DNA of 64,000 bases from Streptomyces peucetius (GTDB taxonomy: Bacteria; Actinomycetota; Actinomycetes; Streptomycetales; Streptomycetaceae), in contig NZ_CP107567.1 of the NCBI RefSeq assembly GCF_025854275.1, positions 2,728,001 through 2,792,000 of the forward strand, in the 5' to 3' direction. The position numbers and the translations under genes were made by a program. The notes under the pieces are model-generated. The model ran no database searches. It was not told where the DNA came from and worked only from the letters and a program-made list of their open reading frames with translations. Of this stretch, positions 38,708 through 46,283 are shown piece after piece. Position 1 is the first letter of the stretch; each line of letters starts with the position of its first letter.

Positions 38708-38930
38708 GCCGGCCCCTCTCCGGCGGCCAGCCTAGTCGTCACCGGGGACAGCGCCTCGTCACGGGCCCGAACAGGTGGTGCCGTGGCCCTGTCCGGTGTG
38801 ACGGGTCCGCTGTCACATCGGCTGCGCCCGGGCGCGGACCGGTCCGCGTCACCCCGTCGCGCTCGCCGCCGCCCTCCCCTCAACGCGGCCCGAGAAGAGG
38901 CAGCCGCCGAGGAAGGTGCCCTCCAGGGAG
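38708..38930. other. Non-coding stretch upstream of rloA
   Basis: 223 bp between the rloA start and the right direct repeat. No gene, terminator or clear promoter recognised; the rloA promoter must lie here. Together with the repeat and the following 114 bp this forms a gene-free stretch of about 370 bp. Confidence 0.4.
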
Positions 38931-38963
38931 CGTCCGGATGGAGCTGTGGTTCGCGCTGCGGCA
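38931..38963. repeat. Right 33-bp direct repeat (attR-like), orphan copy of the pucR 3' end
   Basis: Identical to 22427-22459. Read in the pucR frame it continues VRMELWFALR, then HG and TGA. Sequence upstream of the repeat has no resemblance to pucR, so only the 3' tip of the gene is duplicated. Confidence 0.85.
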
Positions 38964-39077
38964 CGGATGAGGTTCGTGGGACGTCCACGGTTCCGTGGCA
39001 AACCCACGACTGCCGCGCCCGAAGGCTGTCACCACACACCAACTTCCTTTTTCGCTCAGCTGTGTTGAAATTCCGTC

Positions 39078-39561
39078 ATGGTGACTCCCGCCGACGGAAT
39101 CATGCTTGCGGACCCGGACGGGCCCGCGCGCCGCCTGCGCGCGGAGATCGAGCGCTTACGGGACGAGGCAACACATCAGAAGAGGCTCGCCGACCGCCGG
39201 GCCGAACGCTGGAACAAGGCGAACATCCTCCTCGGCTTCCCCGCCGCGCTGCTCGCCGGCACGGCCGGTGCGGCGGGCCTGGCATCGGCCGACGCCCGCA
39301 TCCCGGCCGCGCTGATCGCCCTGGCCTCGGCCGGTTTCGCGGCCGGCGCGGGCTTCCTCCGCGGGGACACCCGCTGCCGCGCCAACAAGCGCGCCCGCCA
39401 GGCATGGGCGGCCGTGGAGGGCCGCGCCACGGTGAAACTGGCGGGCGACCGCCTGGACCCCCGAGGACCTCGCCGAACTCCTCGACCACCGCCAGACCGC
39501 CCTCTCCGCCTACGACGGCGAAGACACCCGACCGGCCCCGCCGCCCGCCCTGTCGGGCTGA
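39078..39561 (+). pseudogene. Two-TM protein resembling SLATT-domain effectors, frameshifted
   Basis: From ATG 39078 (or 39102) the frame gives a helical N-terminus (ARRLRAEIERLRDEATHQKR), then RAERWNKANILLGFPAALLAG and a second membrane helix (IPAALIALASAGFAAG), then RARQAWAAVEGRATVKLAGDRLD. At a run of five C (39458-39462) the frame is lost. Dropping one C continues PEDLAELLDHRQTALSAYDG to a TGA at 39559-39561, giving about 160 residues. Two adjacent TM helices after an ERW helix resemble SLATT domains, membrane effectors in nucleotide-signalling defence systems. The family call is tentative. The extra C may be a sequencing error. Confidence 0.5.
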
Positions 39562-39582
39562 GCGACGGGCAGCCCGCCACCC

Positions 39583-39687
39583 CCGGCTGCGAGCGATGCC
39601 GTGCACATCGCGCAGAGCCTCCGCCAAACGTGCCGCGGTGCAACGCAGTTCGCGTGGTCCGCGTGCGTCACGGACCTGCCGCACCAC
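39583..39687 (-). pseudogene. Fragment of a gene related to 27166-27480
   Basis: On the minus strand the translation LRCTAARLAEALRDVHGIARSRG matches LRYVVARLAESLREVHRIARSRG in the 104-residue protein at 27166-27480, and the DNA is also recognisably similar. The rest of that gene is missing here, so this is a remnant. No function expected. Confidence 0.65.
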
Positions 39688-39705
39688 GAGCGGTAGCGCC
39701 GCCGC

Positions 39706-40362
39706 TCAACCACCCACGCCCACGTCGTTGTTCGGCGCCCCGTCGCCGGCCGGAGGCAGATCGCCGCGCTCGACCGGTTGCCCGGCGTCCTCCCGCGCGG
39801 GAGGCAGTACGTCGTCGAGTTCCGCGTCGCTCGCGGCGTGCGCGGCCTCGGCCGCCTCGCGCAGGGTGTCACGTCCGACGGTCGCGGTGTCGGCCTCGAC
39901 CCGTACCAGACGCCCGTCCACCTCGGTCGCGTACTCGTGCTGCGCGCCGCTGGTGCGGTACCAGCTCCTGCCGTCCTTCACGCACTCGACCGCGTCGCCA
40001 CCCGTGCCGCCGGTGCCGACCCCGACCGGGATCTTCGGGCAGCTCGCCGCGTCCATGGTGCCCCGGTCGACACCGACGCGTATCTGCGCGCCGCCGCCCT
40101 GCTCCACGTACGTCGCCGAGAACCCGTCGGCGCCGAGGACGCCCACGGACTGCTCGGCGATCTCGTATCCCGGCACCTCGGTGACGTAGACGTTCTCGAT
40201 CGCCACCTGGGCCGCACGCGCGCGTGCCTCGAGTTCCGACCGGTCGGCTCCGCCACCGCCGGTTGCCGTCTCCGTGCCGCAGCCGACGAGGGCGACGGAC
40301 AGCACGGCGGTCAGGGGCATCAGGGTGCGCGGCGACCGCGCGGCAGGCTTCATGCAGGCCAT
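39706..40362 (-). CDS. Putative lipoprotein of unknown function
   Basis: About 218 residues with a lipoprotein signal (MPLTAVLSVALVGCG; Cys after LVG). Starts at 40362 or 40353 are both possible, without a strong ribosome binding site. The mature part has two Cys (ASCPKI and VECVKDG), a Gly/Thr-rich loop and a C-terminal acidic-proline tail. No family recognised. The start regions of this gene and the next lipoprotein face each other. Confidence 0.65.
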   Translation of the reverse strand: MACMKPAARSPRTLMPLTAVLSVALVGCGTETATGGGGADRSELEARARAAQVAIENVYVTEVPGYEIAEQSVGVLGADGFSATYVEQGGGAQIRVGVDRGTMDAASCPKIPVGVGTGGTGGDAVECVKDGRSWYRTSGAQHEYATEVDGRLVRVEADTATVGRDTLREAAEAAHAASDAELDDVLPPAREDAGQPVERGDLPPAGDGAPNNDVGVGG

Positions 40363-40502
40363 GGTGGCGCACGGCGTTCCGCGCCCCGGTGCGCATTGTC
40401 GCGTTCGTTGCCGTGCCGCGACCTTCCGGGAAACGTTGACCGGCCGGGCAGAGCCGCCGTAACGTGCGTCACACCAACGGACAATCCTGCATTGGTCGGA
40501 CT

Positions 40503-40988
40503 ATGGGTACTTTGCGCGCAGATCACCGCAGCGGCATATTCGCCGGCACCGTCGTACTGGCGGCATTCCTGCTCTCGACACTCACCGCATGCGGGGCGCA
40601 GAGTTCCGCGTCCGAGCCCGCGGGCGACCACCCTCCGCGGATCTCCTCGCAGGCCGGGGCCGCCTCACTCGAAAAGGCCCTCACGGTCCAGGCCGCGGCC
40701 CAGAACACGGCGGCCGAGGATTCCGCCGCGGAGAGCGGCGCCCTCCGGACCGCCGCCCTCTTTGCCGGCAACGGGGGCCTGTGCACTACAGATCCCGCCG
40801 ACCGCCAGAACTGCCGCAACCCCGGGGGAACGATCGACCCCAACGGCGGGGATCTGGACGGCGACGGCGTCTTCGAGCAGAACGAGCCGGTGGGCCCCGG
40901 ATACAAGGACCCCCGCGCCTACGACGGCGGCAGGACGTCAGGTGAGACGCAGTGCGAGTGGCTGCGCTCTCAGGGAATCGCCTGCTGA
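40503..40988 (+). CDS. Putative lipoprotein with a DxDxDG calcium-loop-like motif
   Basis: 161 residues from MGTLRADHRSGIFAG; a GTG at 40464 would add 13 residues. Lipobox LSTLTAC. The mature protein is Ala/Ser-rich, then has a Cys-containing C-terminal module (LCTTDPADRQNCRNPGG, DLDGDGVFEQNE, CEWLRSQGIAC). DLDGDGVFEQNE matches the calcium loop pattern of dockerin/EF-hand-like repeats. Function unknown. Followed by a strong terminator. Confidence 0.65.
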   Translation: MGTLRADHRSGIFAGTVVLAAFLLSTLTACGAQSSASEPAGDHPPRISSQAGAASLEKALTVQAAAQNTAAEDSAAESGALRTAALFAGNGGLCTTDPADRQNCRNPGGTIDPNGGDLDGDGVFEQNEPVGPGYKDPRAYDGGRTSGETQCEWLRSQGIAC

Positions 40989-41047
40989 GGGATCACCCAC
41001 TCAGGGGACGCCTGCCGAGGGCGCCCGCAGCGCCGCCCACCTGGATG

Positions 41048-41082
41048 AACGGGGGCCCCGTCATGTGACGGGGCCCTCGTTC
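41048..41082 (+). terminator. Rho-independent-like terminator after lipoprotein gene
   Basis: An 11-bp stem, GGGCCCCGTCA (41053-41063) with 41066-41076, extended by GAACG/CGTTC outside. It is placed 60 bp after the lipoprotein stop and before the acyl-CoA dehydrogenase promoter. Confidence 0.75.
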
Positions 41083-41147
41083 ACGCCCGGGCGTGCGCAG
41101 CATCACTATGGACACTTTCAACAACCGCCGGGTAACTTGGACTGAGC

Positions 41148-41155
41148 AAGCGCTT
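41148..41155. promoter_or_regulatory. Palindrome AAGCGCTT, possible TetR-type operator
   Basis: The sequence GAGCAAGCGCTTAG, 50 bp before the acyl-CoA dehydrogenase start, centres on a perfect 8-bp palindrome. Such cores are common for TetR-family repressors of fatty-acid genes in actinobacteria. The regulator is not identified. Confidence 0.35.
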
Positions 41156-41206
41156 AGACATCGCAGCGTATCCACCCAGTCATGACCCAGTCACGAGGAG
41201 GCGTCC

Positions 41207-42364
41207 GTGCGCCGTACCGTTTTCAACGAGGACCACGAGGCGTTCCGGGACACCATCCGCGCCTTCATCGAGGCCGAGGTCGTTCCGGTCTACGACGAGT
41301 GGTTCGCTGCGGGCCAGGCGCCGCGCGACTTCTACTACAAGCTCGGCGAGCTGGGCGTCTTCGGCATCAACGTCCCCGAGGAGTTCGGCGGCGCGGGCCT
41401 GGACACGCACAAGTTCGAGGCCGTGCTCTACGAGGAGACCGCACGCGCGGGCGTGAACTTCGGCGGCTCCGGTGTGCACGTGCTGCTCGCCCTGCCCTAC
41501 ATCAAGGCGCTCGCCACCGACGAGCAGAAGAAGCGCTACCTGCCGAAGTTCGTCTCCGGCGAGGAGATGTGGGCGCTGGCGATGACCGAGCCCGGCACCG
41601 GCTCCGACCTCGCGGGCATGAAGAGCACCGCCAAGCTCTCCGAGGACGGCACGCACTACGTCCTCAACGGCGCCAAGACCTTCATCACCGGCGGTGTGCA
41701 CGCCGACCGTGTGATCGTGTGCGCCCGCACGGCCGCGCCGACCGCCGAGGACCGCCGCCACGGCATCTCGCTCTTCGCCGTGGACACCAAGTCCGAGGGC
41801 TACTCGGTCGGCCGCAAGCTGGACAAGCTCGGCCTCAAGACCTCCGACACCGCCGAGCTGGCCTTCGTCGACGTCAAGGTCCCGGTGGAGGACCTGATGG
41901 GCGAGGAGAACAAGGGCTTCTACTACCTCGGCCAGAATCTGCCGTCCGAGCGCTGGGGCATCGCGTTCGGCGCGTACGCCCAGGCCAAGGCCGCCGTCCG
42001 GTTCGCCCAGGAGTACGTGCAGGACCGCACGGTCTTCGGCAAGACCGTCGCCTCCTTCCAGAACACCAAGTTCGAGCTCGCTGCCTGCAAGGCCGAGGTG
42101 GACGCCGCGGAGGCCGTCGTCGACCGCGCCACGGAGGCCCTCGACGCCGGGGAGCTCAGCGCTGCCGAGGCCGCGTCCGCGAAGCTGTTCTGCACGGAGG
42201 TCGCGCACCGCGTCATCGACCGCTGCCTCCAGCTGCACGGCGGCTACGGGTTCATGAACGAGTACCCGATCGCCCGGCTGTACGCCGACAACCGCGTCAA
42301 CCGCATCTACGGCGGCACGAGCGAGGTCATGAAGATGATCATCGCCAAGGACATGGGCCTGTAG
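41207..42364 (+). CDS. Acyl-CoA dehydrogenase
   Basis: 385 residues; the GTG start at 41207 has GAGGAGG nine bases upstream. Normal length, with the N-terminal helical domain, beta-domain signature WALAMTEPGTGSDLAGMKST and C-terminal QLHGGYGFMNEYPIARLYAD followed by RIYGGTSEVM, which carries the catalytic Glu position of the short/medium-chain family. FAD enzyme of beta-oxidation or branched-chain acid breakdown. Followed 30 bp later by a TesB-type thioesterase in the same direction, so both may act on the same acyl-CoA pool. Confidence 0.9.
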   Translation: MRRTVFNEDHEAFRDTIRAFIEAEVVPVYDEWFAAGQAPRDFYYKLGELGVFGINVPEEFGGAGLDTHKFEAVLYEETARAGVNFGGSGVHVLLALPYIKALATDEQKKRYLPKFVSGEEMWALAMTEPGTGSDLAGMKSTAKLSEDGTHYVLNGAKTFITGGVHADRVIVCARTAAPTAEDRRHGISLFAVDTKSEGYSVGRKLDKLGLKTSDTAELAFVDVKVPVEDLMGEENKGFYYLGQNLPSERWGIAFGAYAQAKAAVRFAQEYVQDRTVFGKTVASFQNTKFELAACKAEVDAAEAVVDRATEALDAGELSAAEAASAKLFCTEVAHRVIDRCLQLHGGYGFMNEYPIARLYADNRVNRIYGGTSEVMKMIIAKDMGL

Positions 42365-42394
42365 GCACACCACGCCCACCAGTACGTTCCTCCC

Positions 42395-43270
42395 ATGAGT
42401 TCAGCACTCGACGAGCTGCTCGATCTGCTCGACCTGGAGCAGATCGAGCAGAACATCTTCCGCGGCAGCTCCCGGTCCGCCGTCGTCCCCCGGGTCTTCG
42501 GCGGGCAGGTCGCGGCCCAGGCGCTGGTCGCCGCGGGCCGTACGGTCCCGGCGGACCGCACGGCCCACTCCCTGCACTCGTACTTCCTGCGCATGGGTGA
42601 CCCGGGAGCGCCGATCGTCTACACGGTCGACCGCATCCGCGACGGCCGGTCGTTCACGACCCGCCGCGTGGTCGCGGTCCAGCACGGGCAGCCGATCTTC
42701 CACCTCTCCGCGTCGTTCCAGACGTACGAGGAAGGGCTGGAGCACCAGGCGGAGATGCCGGCCGCGCCGGGCCCGGAGACGCTGCCCACGGCGGCCGAGA
42801 TGCTGCCGCGCCACGCGGACCGGTTCATCGACCCCCGTGTGGTGGACCGGCTGCTCGAGGCGCGGGCGGCGGTCGACCTGCGGTACGTGGACGAGCCGCC
42901 GTACGCCACGGCGGGCCGGCCGCGCGAGCCGCGCTCCCAGGTGTGGTTCCGTGCGAACGGGAAGCTCGCCGACGACTCCCTGCTGCACGTCTGCCTGGCG
43001 ACGTACGTCTCCGACATGACGCTGCTCGACTCGGTGCTCCTCGCCCACGGGCGCGGCGGCTGGGCGGTCGGGGACGTGGTCGGCGCGTCGCTGGACCACG
43101 CGATGTGGTTCCACCGGCCGTTCCGCGCGGACGAATGGCTGCTGTACGACCAGGAGTCGCCGTCCGCGTCCGGCGGACGCGGTCTGGGTCAGGCCCGCAT
43201 CTGGACCCAGGACGGGCAACTGGCGATCACGGTCATCCAGGAGGGCGTGGTCCGGGTACCGCGCGACTGA
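42395..43270 (+). CDS. tesB: Acyl-CoA thioesterase II
   Basis: 291 residues with the double hot-dog fold of TesB. N-terminal half: LLDLEQIEQNIFRG, VFGGQVAAQALVAA, HSLHSYFLRMGDP. C-terminal half: SLDHAMWFHRPFRADEWLLYDQESP, then GRGLGQARIWTQDGQL. Catalytic Asp expected in SLDHAMWF. Hydrolyses medium and long acyl-CoAs. Likely co-transcribed with the acyl-CoA dehydrogenase. Confidence 0.92.
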   Translation: MSSALDELLDLLDLEQIEQNIFRGSSRSAVVPRVFGGQVAAQALVAAGRTVPADRTAHSLHSYFLRMGDPGAPIVYTVDRIRDGRSFTTRRVVAVQHGQPIFHLSASFQTYEEGLEHQAEMPAAPGPETLPTAAEMLPRHADRFIDPRVVDRLLEARAAVDLRYVDEPPYATAGRPREPRSQVWFRANGKLADDSLLHVCLATYVSDMTLLDSVLLAHGRGGWAVGDVVGASLDHAMWFHRPFRADEWLLYDQESPSASGGRGLGQARIWTQDGQLAITVIQEGVVRVPRD

Positions 43271-43312
43271 ACGACCGTACGCCCGCGCACGCCCCCGCCA
43301 CACGCCCGCTGC

Positions 43313-43654
43313 TCAGGCAGCGGGCGTGTGGGCGTTGAACGCCACGCGCGAGGTGTCGCCGTCCAGTTCCAGGCTGAGCGCGGCGTCGAGCGCCCGCGCC
43401 AGCCGGGCCAGCAGGGGCAGCGTCGGCATGGTGCCGCCAAGCTCCAGCTTGGAGATCTGCGGCTGGGTCATCTCGGCGCGTTTGGCCAGCTCGGTCTGCG
43501 AGATCCCGAGCTCGGTACGCCTGTCGTACACGGCCTGGCCGAGATCGAAGGCCAGCCTGATCTCTTCGCGCCTCCGAGCGGTCTCGGGACTCTCGGCGCT
43601 CCCCTCGGCGATTTCCCTCTCCCGCGCAAGCTTCCACCGTGCATGGCTGGTCAT
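43313..43654 (-). CDS. XRE-type antitoxin (HigA-like)
   Basis: 113 residues from MTSHARWKLAREREIAEG, with GGGAGA before the start. HTH at about 48-105 (LGISQTELAKRAEMTQPQISKLE, then TLPLLARLARAL). The genuine gene begins at 43654; the longer frame upstream belongs to the toxin region. It is the intact half of a toxin-antitoxin operon whose toxin reading frame is damaged. It probably still binds the palindrome at 43920-43943. Confidence 0.82.
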   Translation of the reverse strand: MTSHARWKLAREREIAEGSAESPETARRREEIRLAFDLGQAVYDRRTELGISQTELAKRAEMTQPQISKLELGGTMPTLPLLARLARALDAALSLELDGDTSRVAFNAHTPAA

Positions 43655-43910
43655 GGGTCTCCCTTTCCTCAATGACGCGGGTGTACTCCTCACGTGCGGG
43701 ACCGTGCTCGGCCCACCCGCGGCGGCACGTCCTGGAGCGCAATTCCCGGACGCCGTCACCCAGATGACGCGAGTGCGGCTCTCCGAGGGTCGCGGCGTCC
43801 GCCGACGGGCGCTCCGCCGCGTGCTCGACCCGCTCGAAGTCGGCGCCGGACAGGTTCGTCAGCCACAGCCGGACCTCCGGCTCGATCTCGATGACCAACA
43901 GATCAACCAT
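43655..43910 (-). pseudogene. HigB/Gp49-like toxin gene, broken after the first two thirds
   Basis: The frame from ATG 43910 starts like HigB toxins (MVDLLVIEIEPEVRLWLTNL, then TLGEPHSRHLGDGVRELR). After GVRELRS the normal continuation (catalytic beta strands with the YW and RRIVLL-type segments) is absent in all three frames. The frame instead runs out of register into the antitoxin gene. Only about 85 codons fit between the toxin start and the antitoxin start, against about 115 normally, so an internal deletion is likely. Confidence 0.65.
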
Positions 43911-43919
43911 ATGCGCGAA

Positions 43920-43943
43920 TGTATATACCGTCGAATATATACA
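43920..43943. promoter_or_regulatory. AT-rich operator of the toxin-antitoxin operon
   Basis: A perfect inverted repeat, TGTATATA (43920-43927) and TATATACA (43936-43943), with an 8-base spacer just upstream of the toxin ATG at 43910. This is strikingly AT-rich for this genome and typical of autoregulated XRE operons. Confidence 0.65.
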
Positions 43944-44007
43944 GGGGCGTTGAGCGGGTACATACTCCCTTCGTGCACACGACCTTGCCGGGTTGACGGG
44001 CCGCTGC

Positions 44008-45072
44008 TCAGCCGGTTGCCGTCGGCACCGGCAGGGCCGCGTCCACCGTGAAGCCTCCGTCCGCCGTCGGGGCCGCGATCAGGGTGCCGCCGAGGGCTGC
44101 CGCGCGGGTGCGGAGGCCGGGGATGCCGTGGCCGCCCTCGTCCGGGGGCGGGCAGGGGGCCGGCGGCGGGGTGTTGCGGACCGTGATGCGCAGAAGGCCG
44201 CCGGTGCGGCGGACCGAGACGTCCGCCGACGCGCCCGGGGCGTGGCGGCGGATGTTCGTCAGCGCCTCCTGGACGATGCGGTACGCGGTGTGCTGGACGG
44301 CCGGTGGGCAGTCGCCCGCATCGAGGTGGGCCGCGTCCACGATGTCGCCCGCCGCGTCGAGGAGTTCCGGCAGCCGGTCCAGGCCCGGGCCGTCGTGGCG
44401 GATGGCCCGGCGCAGGTCGGCCGCGGCCCGGCGGCCCAGTTCGCCCAAGGCCGCGGCCTCCTCCCGGTACGGGGCGGACTCGGCCGTCGCGGCGAGCGCG
44501 CCGCAGCGCAGGCTGATCAGGCTCAGATGGTGGGCGGCCGTGTCGTGCACGTCGCGGGCGAGCCGTTCCCGTTCCCGCAGTGCGGCCTGTTCGGCGGCGT
44601 AACGGCGCTCCCGCTCCCGGGAAAGGGCCAGCTCGGCGAGGCGGGCGGCGAGTTCGGCGCGGGCACGGCCGAGCAGACCGAGGGCGGCCGGGGCGACGGC
44701 CAGCAGCCCGGCCAGCATGATGCCGAGGACCGTGTCCGGCAGCGACCAGACGTATCCGCCGAGGTCCCGCCACGGTACGAACGCCACGACCGCGACGGCC
44801 GCGGATCCGGCGACCACTTCGCCGCGACGGCGCTCGGACGCGGCGAGCGCGTGCAGGGCGCACAGCGACGGCAGCCACAGCACGCCCGTCGCGAGGGTGG
44901 GCAGCGCGAGGGCGAGCACCGTGCGGGGGAAGCGCTTGCGCAGGACGAGGGCACCGGCGACGGCGAGCGCGCCCGCGGTCATCCAGGGCTTCAGCCAGGC
45001 GCGGGTGGCCAGGACCTCGGCGACGGCGAGGGCGACGACGAGCGCTTCGACCGCCCAGGTTCGGCGGGTCAT
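44008..45072 (-). CDS. Two-component sensor histidine kinase (HisKA_3 type)
   Basis: 354 residues. About five membrane segments in the first 150 residues, a coiled helix (LSRERERRYAAEQAALRERERLARDVHDTAAHHLSL) with the phosphoacceptor His in DVHDTAAHH, and an ATPase lobe with QEALTNIRRHAPG and GHGIPGLRTRAAALGG. Its start overlaps the stop of the response regulator by four bases (ATGA), so the regulator is upstream in the operon. Confidence 0.9.
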   Translation of the reverse strand: MTRRTWAVEALVVALAVAEVLATRAWLKPWMTAGALAVAGALVLRKRFPRTVLALALPTLATGVLWLPSLCALHALAASERRRGEVVAGSAAVAVVAFVPWRDLGGYVWSLPDTVLGIMLAGLLAVAPAALGLLGRARAELAARLAELALSRERERRYAAEQAALRERERLARDVHDTAAHHLSLISLRCGALAATAESAPYREEAAALGELGRRAAADLRRAIRHDGPGLDRLPELLDAAGDIVDAAHLDAGDCPPAVQHTAYRIVQEALTNIRRHAPGASADVSVRRTGGLLRITVRNTPPPAPCPPPDEGGHGIPGLRTRAAALGGTLIAAPTADGGFTVDAALPVPTATG

Positions 45073-45722
45073 CCCTGGTCCCGTCCGCCCGTGGTCCGGT
45101 GGACGACCGCCGCCAGGCCCACCCGGCTGGTGACGGCCAGCTTCCGTTTCAGCGCGCCGATGTGCGTCTTGACCGTGGTCACGCCCATGCCGAGGTGCGT
45201 GGCGATGTCGGCGTTGGCGAGCCCGGCGGCGATCAGGGCGAGGACGTCGCGCTCCCGGTCCGTGAGGCCGCTGAGGTCGTCCGGCCCGGCGGGAGCGGCT
45301 GCCGGGCCGGAGCGCGCCCAGCGGCCGAGGACCGCGGCGCTGCCGGGCGGCGTGCAGATCACTCCGCCGGCGGCGAGCAGCCGCACGGCATCGACGAACA
45401 GGCGCGGATCCGTGGTCTTGAGCAGGAAGCCGGCGGCCCCGTCGCGCAGCGCCCGCTCCACGTGATCGGCCCGGTCCAGGGCGGTGAGCATCGCCACCAC
45501 GGGCGGATCGGGCAGCGCACGCAACTCCCGCAGGACATCGAGGCCGCCGGCCCCGGGCATGTCGATGTCGAGCAGCACCACGTCGGGGGCGAGCCGCCGG
45601 GCGGTCGCGACGGCGTCCGGTCCGTCGCAGGCGGCGACGACGGTCACGGCGCCGGCGGCGTCGAGGATGCGGTGCAGCGCGGTGCGTACGAGTTCCTCGT
45701 CGTCGACGAGGAGCACACGCAC
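45069..45722 (-). CDS. NarL/LuxR-family response regulator
   Basis: 217 residues from a GTG at 45722 (VRVLLVDDEELVRTALHRI). Receiver Asp in VVLLDIDMPGAGG, Lys in FLLKTTDP; LuxR-type HTH LTDRERDVLALIAAGLANADIA, then TTVKTHIGALKRKL. Earlier GTG/ATG codons exist but the family N-terminus fits here. Coupled to the downstream kinase gene. Divergent from a small damaged membrane-protein gene that could be its target. Confidence 0.9.
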   Translation of the reverse strand: MRVLLVDDEELVRTALHRILDAAGAVTVVAACDGPDAVATARRLAPDVVLLDIDMPGAGGLDVLRELRALPDPPVVAMLTALDRADHVERALRDGAAGFLLKTTDPRLFVDAVRLLAAGGVICTPPGSAAVLGRWARSGPAAAPAGPDDLSGLTDRERDVLALIAAGLANADIATHLGMGVTTVKTHIGALKRKLAVTSRVGLAAVVHRTTGGRDQG

Positions 45723-45905
45723 CGGCGGCCTCGAGTCGTAGAGCAAAGGTCGTCCTGTGGTCTGAGCGATGCGGCGCCTGCGGCTGCGAGCCTGGATGCA
45801 GATCCTAGGACGCCACAAGCGCCCGCCCGGATCCCCGGAGGCTGGACCACCCTCCGGGACCGCCACGCCGCCCGGGCCGCCGGGCCCCGTCCCGGAAGGG
45901 AACCG

Positions 45906-46199
45906 ATGAGTGCGGACACCCCGGCCGAGGAGGAACCGTCGCACGCCGCTGAGCCGGCGCGCGACGCGGCCGGGACCGCCGGATGGGCGAAGGCGTCCCC
46001 CCACGCCCGGGCGGCGTGGACCACAGGCGGTGCCGTGCTGATCGTCGTGGCGGTGGTGGCGTTCTTCGCCCTGCACGAGCGGGTGATCGAGCTCGGCACC
46101 GGCCCGCGCTAAGCGATCGGTCTCGCCCTGCGCGGCACGCTCTCCCTGACGCTGCTGGCGGGCACGTACTGCGTGGTACGCGGCCGCTGGCGCGACTGA
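45906..46199 (+). pseudogene. Small two-TM membrane protein with an in-frame stop
   Basis: ATG 45906 with GGAAGGG upstream. The first part gives 68 residues: acidic N-terminus, then one TM helix (AVLIVVAVVAFFAL) and HERVIELGTGPR, stop TAA at 46110-46112. The same frame continues without further stops for 28 codons, AIGLALRGTLSLTLLAGTYC and VVRGRWRD, to TGA at 46197-46199. This second part is a well-formed TM helix and C-terminus. The TAA is therefore probably a nonsense mutation in an about 97-residue protein. Function unknown. Confidence 0.6.
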
Positions 46200-46283
46200 G
46201 CCCGGCCGCGGCCTGTCCCTGAGACGACTGAGTCCGGGCGGTCCGCCCACGGGGTCCTGCGCGGACGCAGGACCCCTTCGCCG

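Larger units (their letters stand above)
22427..38963. mobile_element. Putative integrated defence island bounded by 33-bp direct repeats
   Basis: A 16.5 kb block lies between two identical 33-bp copies of the pucR 3' end. This is the pattern left when an element inserts by site-specific recombination into the end of a gene and restores it. Contents: YgjP-type peptidase, hsdR, two small Streptomyces genes, XRE/DUF397 pair, two IS5-like elements, AIPR gene, hsdS, hsdM, rloB, rloA. No integrase, excisionase or replication gene is visible. The hsdS/AIPR part is clearly lower in GC. The exact boundaries outside the repeats are inferred. Confidence 0.65.

Noticed and set aside
38800..38975. A second pucR-like gene ending at 38970.
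   Set aside because: Homology starts abruptly at 38931 and covers only 33 bp. Upstream sequence does not encode the HTH or any other PucR part, so it is an att-like repeat, not a gene.
39455..39465. Programmed frameshifting at the C5 run in the SLATT-like gene.
   Set aside because: No slippery heptamer with a downstream structure was recognised, and a single extra C in a homopolymer is more simply a mutation or sequencing error.
39706..41145. A 455-codon plus-strand frame from 39778 to 41145.
   Set aside because: It crosses two real lipoprotein genes in the wrong frame/strand and has typical shadow composition (Arg/Pro/Ser-rich).
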